A stretch of DNA of 8,230 nt from Acidobacteriota bacterium (lineage in GTDB: Bacteria > Acidobacteriota > Terriglobia > UBA7540), in contig QHZM01000163.1 of the NCBI GenBank assembly GCA_003224665.1, positions 1 through 8,230 on the forward strand, written 5' to 3'. Below, piece after piece: positions 5,522 through 8,230 of this stretch; the first letter of the stretch is position 1; each line of letters opens with the position of its first letter. Made by a program: the position numbers and the translations under genes. The notes below the pieces were generated by a model that had not been told where the DNA came from, searched no databases, and saw nothing but the letters and a program-made list of their open reading frames with translations.

Positions 5522-6328
5522 TCACGGTTCTGGTTCCGCAAGCTCGCGGACCCAAATATTCCGGAAGCGGACAGGGTGATTGTGGTCCTGGAGCGTCAGA
5601 GGCAGCTTGGCCGGGTGAGCACGGTAGGGCGGCCGCTGCTTGTGCTCGGTCGGACCCATGAGGGCGACGTGGTCCTGAACGAGGACGCCGTTGTGCAGGA
5701 CTGTGACGAACGCGGGCTGGAGCAGCTTGCCGTCTTTGTCAAAACGCGGCCCGTGGAAAACGATGTCGTAGGTCTGCCACTGGCCCGGAGGACGGCAGGC
5801 GTTGACCCGGGGCGGGTACTGCCCGTAGATCGCCGCGGCCTGGCCGTCCGCGTAGGTCTTACTTTCGTAGGAATCAAGGACCTGGACTTCATAGAGGCCC
5901 ATTAAATAGACGCCGCTGTTTCCTCGGTCCTGGTCTTCCCCATGAGGGGGGCTCGGGGCGGCCCACTCGACGTGCAGTTGACAGTCGCCGAAAGCCTGCC
6001 GCGTCTTGATGTTTCCGGTCTTCGCCGCGACTTCGAAGTAATCGTTTTCAACCTTCCATTTTGCCGGCCCGCCTTGAGCACCCTGCCACGCGGAGAGGTC
6101 TTTGCCCTCGAAAAGGACAACAGCATCCGAGGGCGGCCGGCCGGCCCGCTCCTGCGTGCTTGCCTCTCCGGGCGTAATGGTGAGGGGTAGCGGCCGGTTC
6201 CTGTCATGGATCTCCCACTCGCGTCCGGCCTTTGCAGCCGCGCTGGGGTCTGATCCTCTTCCGGGTATTGCGATCAGGGCCGTTCCTATAACTACCAGGC
6301 CCATGGCAATGAAAGTCACTGGGCGCAT
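5522..6328 (-). CDS. Secreted DUF1080 protein (3-keto-disaccharide hydrolase family)
   Basis: Single-domain protein of 268 residues with the concanavalin/laminin-G-like jelly-roll fold of DUF1080 (PF06439). Some characterised members hydrolyse 3-keto-glycosides; the substrate here is unknown. Residues 1-21 form a Sec signal (VTFIAMGLVVIGTALIAIPG), so the product is exported. A linker of about 45 residues is followed by the domain at about 68-263. Its landmarks in order are VVLFEGKDLSAWQG (70-83), GDCQLHVEWAAP (114-125), the core GNSGVYLMGLYEVQVLDSY (136-154), IYGQYPPRVNACRPPGQWQTYDIVFHGPRF (167-196, split motifs), TVLHNGVLVQDH (209-220) and LQDHNHPVRFRNIWVREL (246-263). All usual elements are present. 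The ATG at 6328 follows GAGGAG (6335-6340) by 6 bases. It is divergent from a sugar-acid dehydratase, which fits a shared role in carbohydrate breakdown. Confidence 0.93.
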   Translation of the reverse strand: MRPVTFIAMGLVVIGTALIAIPGRGSDPSAAAKAGREWEIHDRNRPLPLTITPGEASTQERAGRPPSDAVVLFEGKDLSAWQGAQGGPAKWKVENDYFEVAAKTGNIKTRQAFGDCQLHVEWAAPSPPHGEDQDRGNSGVYLMGLYEVQVLDSYESKTYADGQAAAIYGQYPPRVNACRPPGQWQTYDIVFHGPRFDKDGKLLQPAFVTVLHNGVLVQDHVALMGPTEHKQRPPYRAHPAKLPLTLQDHNHPVRFRNIWVRELAEPEP

Positions 6329-6370
6329 CGTTTTCTCCTCTTGTGCGAAGGTTTAGCCAGGGCAGACGGT

Positions 6371-6399
6371 ATTCTCACCGCGCTCCCGTTGAAATTCAA
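6371..6399 (-). promoter_or_regulatory. Predicted DUF1080 promoter (minus strand)
   Basis: On the minus strand TTGAAT (6399-6394, 4 of 6) is followed after 17 bases by GAGAAT (6376-6371, 4 of 6). The leader to the ATG at 6328 would be about 35 bases. The -35 box lies inside the palindrome TTGAAATTCAA that also holds the opposite promoter's -35 box. Confidence 0.4.
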
Positions 6400-6418
6400 G
6401 GACCCTTGCTGAATTAAT
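6389..6418 (+). promoter_or_regulatory. Predicted dehydratase promoter (plus strand)
   Basis: TTGAAA (6389-6394, 5 of 6) is followed after 18 bases by ATTAAT (6413-6418, 4 of 6). Transcription would begin near 6425 and give a leader of about 135 bases before the dehydratase. It overlaps the minus-strand DUF1080 promoter, so two polymerases could not sit on both at once. Confidence 0.4.
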
Positions 6419-6435
6419 CTACCACTTCAAGGGTC
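6395..6435. promoter_or_regulatory. Candidate operator repeats in the divergent region
   Basis: TTCAAGG occurs twice in direct orientation (6395-6401 and 6426-6432), 31 bases apart, close to three helical turns. In addition GACCCTTG (6401-6408) and CAAGGGTC (6428-6435) form a perfect 8-bp inverted repeat. The repeats bracket the -10 box of the plus-strand promoter and touch the -35 box of the minus-strand promoter. Binding by a carbohydrate-responsive regulator is an inference; no regulator gene for it lies in the window. Confidence 0.3.
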
Positions 6436-6454
6436 GGCCGGAATTGCGGTCAGC

Positions 6455-6562
6455 ATGAATTTGGAGTGTGATAAGTTGGCGCATCAGCCGATTGCCTCGC
6501 GCGTGAGGCGTTCGGCGCGTCAAAGGAAGATTCATAATGAAATGAAAGGACCCGTGGCATGA
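6455..6562 (+). CDS. Possible 35-residue leader ORF overlapping the dehydratase start
   Basis: ATG at 6455 opens a frame MNLECDKLAHQPIASRVRRS... of 35 residues, rich in Arg and Lys, whose stop TGA (6560-6562) overlaps the dehydratase ATG (6559-6561) as ATGA. That overlap is the classic arrangement for translational coupling. No clear ribosome binding site precedes it and no family is recognised, so a chance frame is quite possible. Confidence 0.22.
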   Translation: MNLECDKLAHQPIASRVRRSARQRKIHNEMKGPVA

Positions 6563-8230
6563 GCAAAACACCCAGCAACTTGCCTCTCAAATTGCGCAGC
6601 CGCGAATGGTTCGGAAAGCTCGACCGATGGGGGCTGGCGCACCGCGCCTGGTTGCGCGCTGAGGGATTCAGCGAGCGCGTGTTTCAAGGCAAGCCGGTCA
6701 TCGGCATCTGCAATTCGTGGAGCGAACTGAACAACTGCAACGCGCACCTGCGCCAGGTGGCGGAGGCGGTCAAGCGCGGCGTGTGGGAGGCGGGCGGGTT
6801 CCCGCTCGAATTCCCCACCATCTCTCTCGGCGAAATGCTGATGAAGCCGACCACCATGCTCTACCGCAACCTGATGGCGATGGACGTGGAGGAGTCGATC
6901 CGGGCTTATCCGCTCGACGGGGTCGTGCTGCTCTGCGGTTGCGACAAGACGACGCCGGCCCAACTGATGGGCGCGGCCAGCGCAGACATCCCCGCCATCG
7001 TGGTGCCGGGCGGGCCCATGTTGCGGGGGATGTGGCGCGGCGTCGAGCTCGGTTCCGGCACGGACCTGCGCGGCTACTGGGATGAGGTCCGCGCCGGCCG
7101 CCTGAGCGAGGAGGAATGGTGCGAGATCGAGGGTTGCATCTCGCGCAGCGCGGGCCACTGCACGGTGATGGGCACCGCCTCAACAATGGCCTGCATGGCG
7201 GAGGCGCTCGGCATGACTCTCCCAGGATGCGCGGACATCCCCGCCGCCGATTCACGCCGCCTGGCTATGGCGGAAGCGAGCGGGGCCAGGATGGTGGAGA
7301 TGGCGAAGGAGGACCTGCGACCCTCGCGCGTCCTTACTCCCGCAGCTTTTGAAAATGCCATCCGTGTCCTCATGGCCTTGGGCGGCTCGACCAACGCCAT
7401 CATCCACCTCGTGGCGATTGCGGGCCGGCTCGGCATCCCGCTGCCACTCGAAAAGTTCAACGAAATTTCCAGCACGTCCCCCGTCCTGGCCAACGTAAAG
7501 CCTTCCGGGAAATTCTTGATGGAGGACTTCTGCTATGCGGGCGGCCTACGCGCGCTCATGAAGGACATCAGTTCCATCCTGCATCTCGACGCTTTGACCG
7601 TGACGTCGAAGTCGATCGGTGAAAATGTCGCCACGGCCAAATGCTTCAACCGGGAAGTCATCAAGAGCCTCGACCAGCCGCTTTACCCCTCGGGCGGGAC
7701 AGTGGTCCTGAAAGGGAACCTGGCGCCGCAGGGTGCGGTGATCAAGCGGTCCGCGGCATCCCCTCACCTGCTCAAGCACAAAGGCCGCGCCGTCGTGTTT
7801 GAGAACAACGAGGACTTGCTCGCGCGGCTGGAAGATTCAGGCTTGAAAGTTGACGAAAGTTCAGTGCTGGTGCTGAAGTCGGCGTGGCCAAAGGGGGCGC
7901 CCGGCATGCCCGAATGGGGACACCTGCCGATACCGTCGAAACTGCTCAAGGCGGGAGTAAAGGACATGGTGCGGCTCAGCGACGCCCGCATCAGCGGCAC
8001 GAGCTTCGGGACGCTCGTCGTTCACACCTGCCCGGAGTCGGCGATCGGCGGCCCGCTCGCAGCCGTCAGGGACGGCGACCCGATTGAGCTTGACGTAAAC
8101 GCAGGGCGGATTGAATTGCTCGTCGCCGAAGCCGAAATGAAAAAGCGGCTTGCGGACTGGCGCCCGCGCGAGCCGCGTTACCGGCGCGGTTACGGCAAGA
8201 TGTTCCTCGATCACATCCTCCAGGCCCACG
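6559..8230 (+). CDS. IlvD/Edd family sugar-acid dehydratase (L-arabinonate/D-xylonate type), 3' end cut by window
   Basis: [2Fe-2S]-dependent dehydratase predicted to turn an aldonic acid into its 2-keto-3-deoxy acid in the cytoplasm, as in non-phosphorylating pentose oxidation. The 557 residues seen are nearly the whole protein (family about 570-580). Openings such as LRSREWFGKLD, VIGICNSWSELNNCNAHL and LEFPTISLGEMLMKPT favour the arabinonate/xylonate branch over branched-chain IlvD. By alignment from memory with the Rhizobium leguminosarum L-arabinonate dehydratase structure, C60, C128 and C201 bind the cluster. E92, D129 and K130 (carbamylated) hold Mg2+, and S479 in ARISGTS is the catalytic base. 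GGSTNAIIHL (275-284) and PSGGTVVLKGNLAPQGAVIK (377-396) are further family motifs. Its C-terminal RGYGKMFLDHILQA lies near the usual end. AAAGGA (6545-6550) lies 8 bases before the ATG. Exact substrate is not certain. Confidence 0.94.
   Translation, partial: MSKTPSNLPLKLRSREWFGKLDRWGLAHRAWLRAEGFSERVFQGKPVIGICNSWSELNNCNAHLRQVAEAVKRGVWEAGGFPLEFPTISLGEMLMKPTTMLYRNLMAMDVEESIRAYPLDGVVLLCGCDKTTPAQLMGAASADIPAIVVPGGPMLRGMWRGVELGSGTDLRGYWDEVRAGRLSEEEWCEIEGCISRSAGHCTVMGTASTMACMAEALGMTLPGCADIPAADSRRLAMAEASGARMVEMAKEDLRPSRVLTPAAFENAIRVLMALGGSTNAIIHLVAIAGRLGIPLPLEKFNEISSTSPVLANVKPSGKFLMEDFCYAGGLRALMKDISSILHLDALTVTSKSIGENVATAKCFNREVIKSLDQPLYPSGGTVVLKGNLAPQGAVIKRSAASPHLLKHKGRAVVFENNEDLLARLEDSGLKVDESSVLVLKSAWPKGAPGMPEWGHLPIPSKLLKAGVKDMVRLSDARISGTSFGTLVVHTCPESAIGGPLAAVRDGDPIELDVNAGRIELLVAEAEMKKRLADWRPREPRYRRGYGKMFLDHILQAH

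Noticed and set aside
5176..5661. 161-codon plus-strand open frame starting right beside the membrane-protein ATG
   Set aside because: Runs into the antisense of DUF1080, has no ribosome binding site and no recognisable domain.
6494..6509. Small hairpin GCCTC/GAGGC in the dehydratase leader
   Set aside because: A 5-bp stem in GC-rich DNA is expected by chance; no regulatory partner seen.
6532..7158. 208-codon minus-strand open frame
   Set aside because: Antisense to the dehydratase, which shows all family motifs; His/Ala/Arg-rich shadow.
1..8230. CRISPR arrays, tRNA or rRNA genes, transposase or integrase genes
   Set aside because: None seen: no regularly spaced repeats, no tRNA-like stretches, and no transposase or integrase motifs in any long frame.

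Overview
No classical mobile element, CRISPR array, tRNA or rRNA was seen. The window looks like chromosomal DNA of a soil-type bacterium, most likely Acidobacteriota, with Verrucomicrobiota or Planctomycetota as alternatives. This is inferred from gene content, not from a marker gene: a Tat-signal aldo/keto reductase, a Gly-rich Kelch lipoprotein with an Ig-like domain, a DUF1080 secreted protein, a sialidase-like gene remnant, and a MarR-pirin pair. Rows counted by eye are about 60-68% G+C in the aldo/keto reductase and dehydratase genes but often only 50-53% in the Kelch gene.

Left part (1-2312): a pirin-family gene (cut by the window edge) and a MarR-family regulator lie on the minus strand, with a palindrome between them that could be the regulator's operator. 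Divergent from them, behind a good sigma70-like promoter, is a Tat-signal aldo/keto reductase with an intact catalytic tetrad. The group looks like a small regulated stress, redox or detoxification locus.

Middle part (2313-4503): this is the disturbed region. A small antitoxin-like gene with its own promoter keeps only its conserved N-terminal half. Facing it, on the other strand, is the 5' end of a sialidase-like beta-propeller gene: a strong ribosome binding site, an ATC where ATG is expected, and about 45 recognisable codons. Between the two truncated genes sits a complete seven-repeat Kelch lipoprotein gene of lower G+C. A pair of related palindromes (REP/BIME-like) lies exactly at the sialidase break. 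The layout reads as the scar of a replacement or insertion.

Right part (4504-8230): a six-helix membrane protein of unknown function and a secreted DUF1080 (3-keto-disaccharide hydrolase family) protein lie on the minus strand. Divergent from DUF1080, and cut by the window end, is an IlvD/Edd-type sugar-acid dehydratase most like L-arabinonate/D-xylonate dehydratases. The 230-base divergent region has two predicted promoters whose -35 boxes lie in one 11-bp palindrome, repeats that could be operator sites, and a possible 35-codon leader ORF overlapping the dehydratase start by ATGA. These two genes suggest uptake and oxidation of plant-type sugars. I did not find a clear new multi-gene system; the best leads are the scar with its palindromic element and the shared control region of DUF1080 and the dehydratase.
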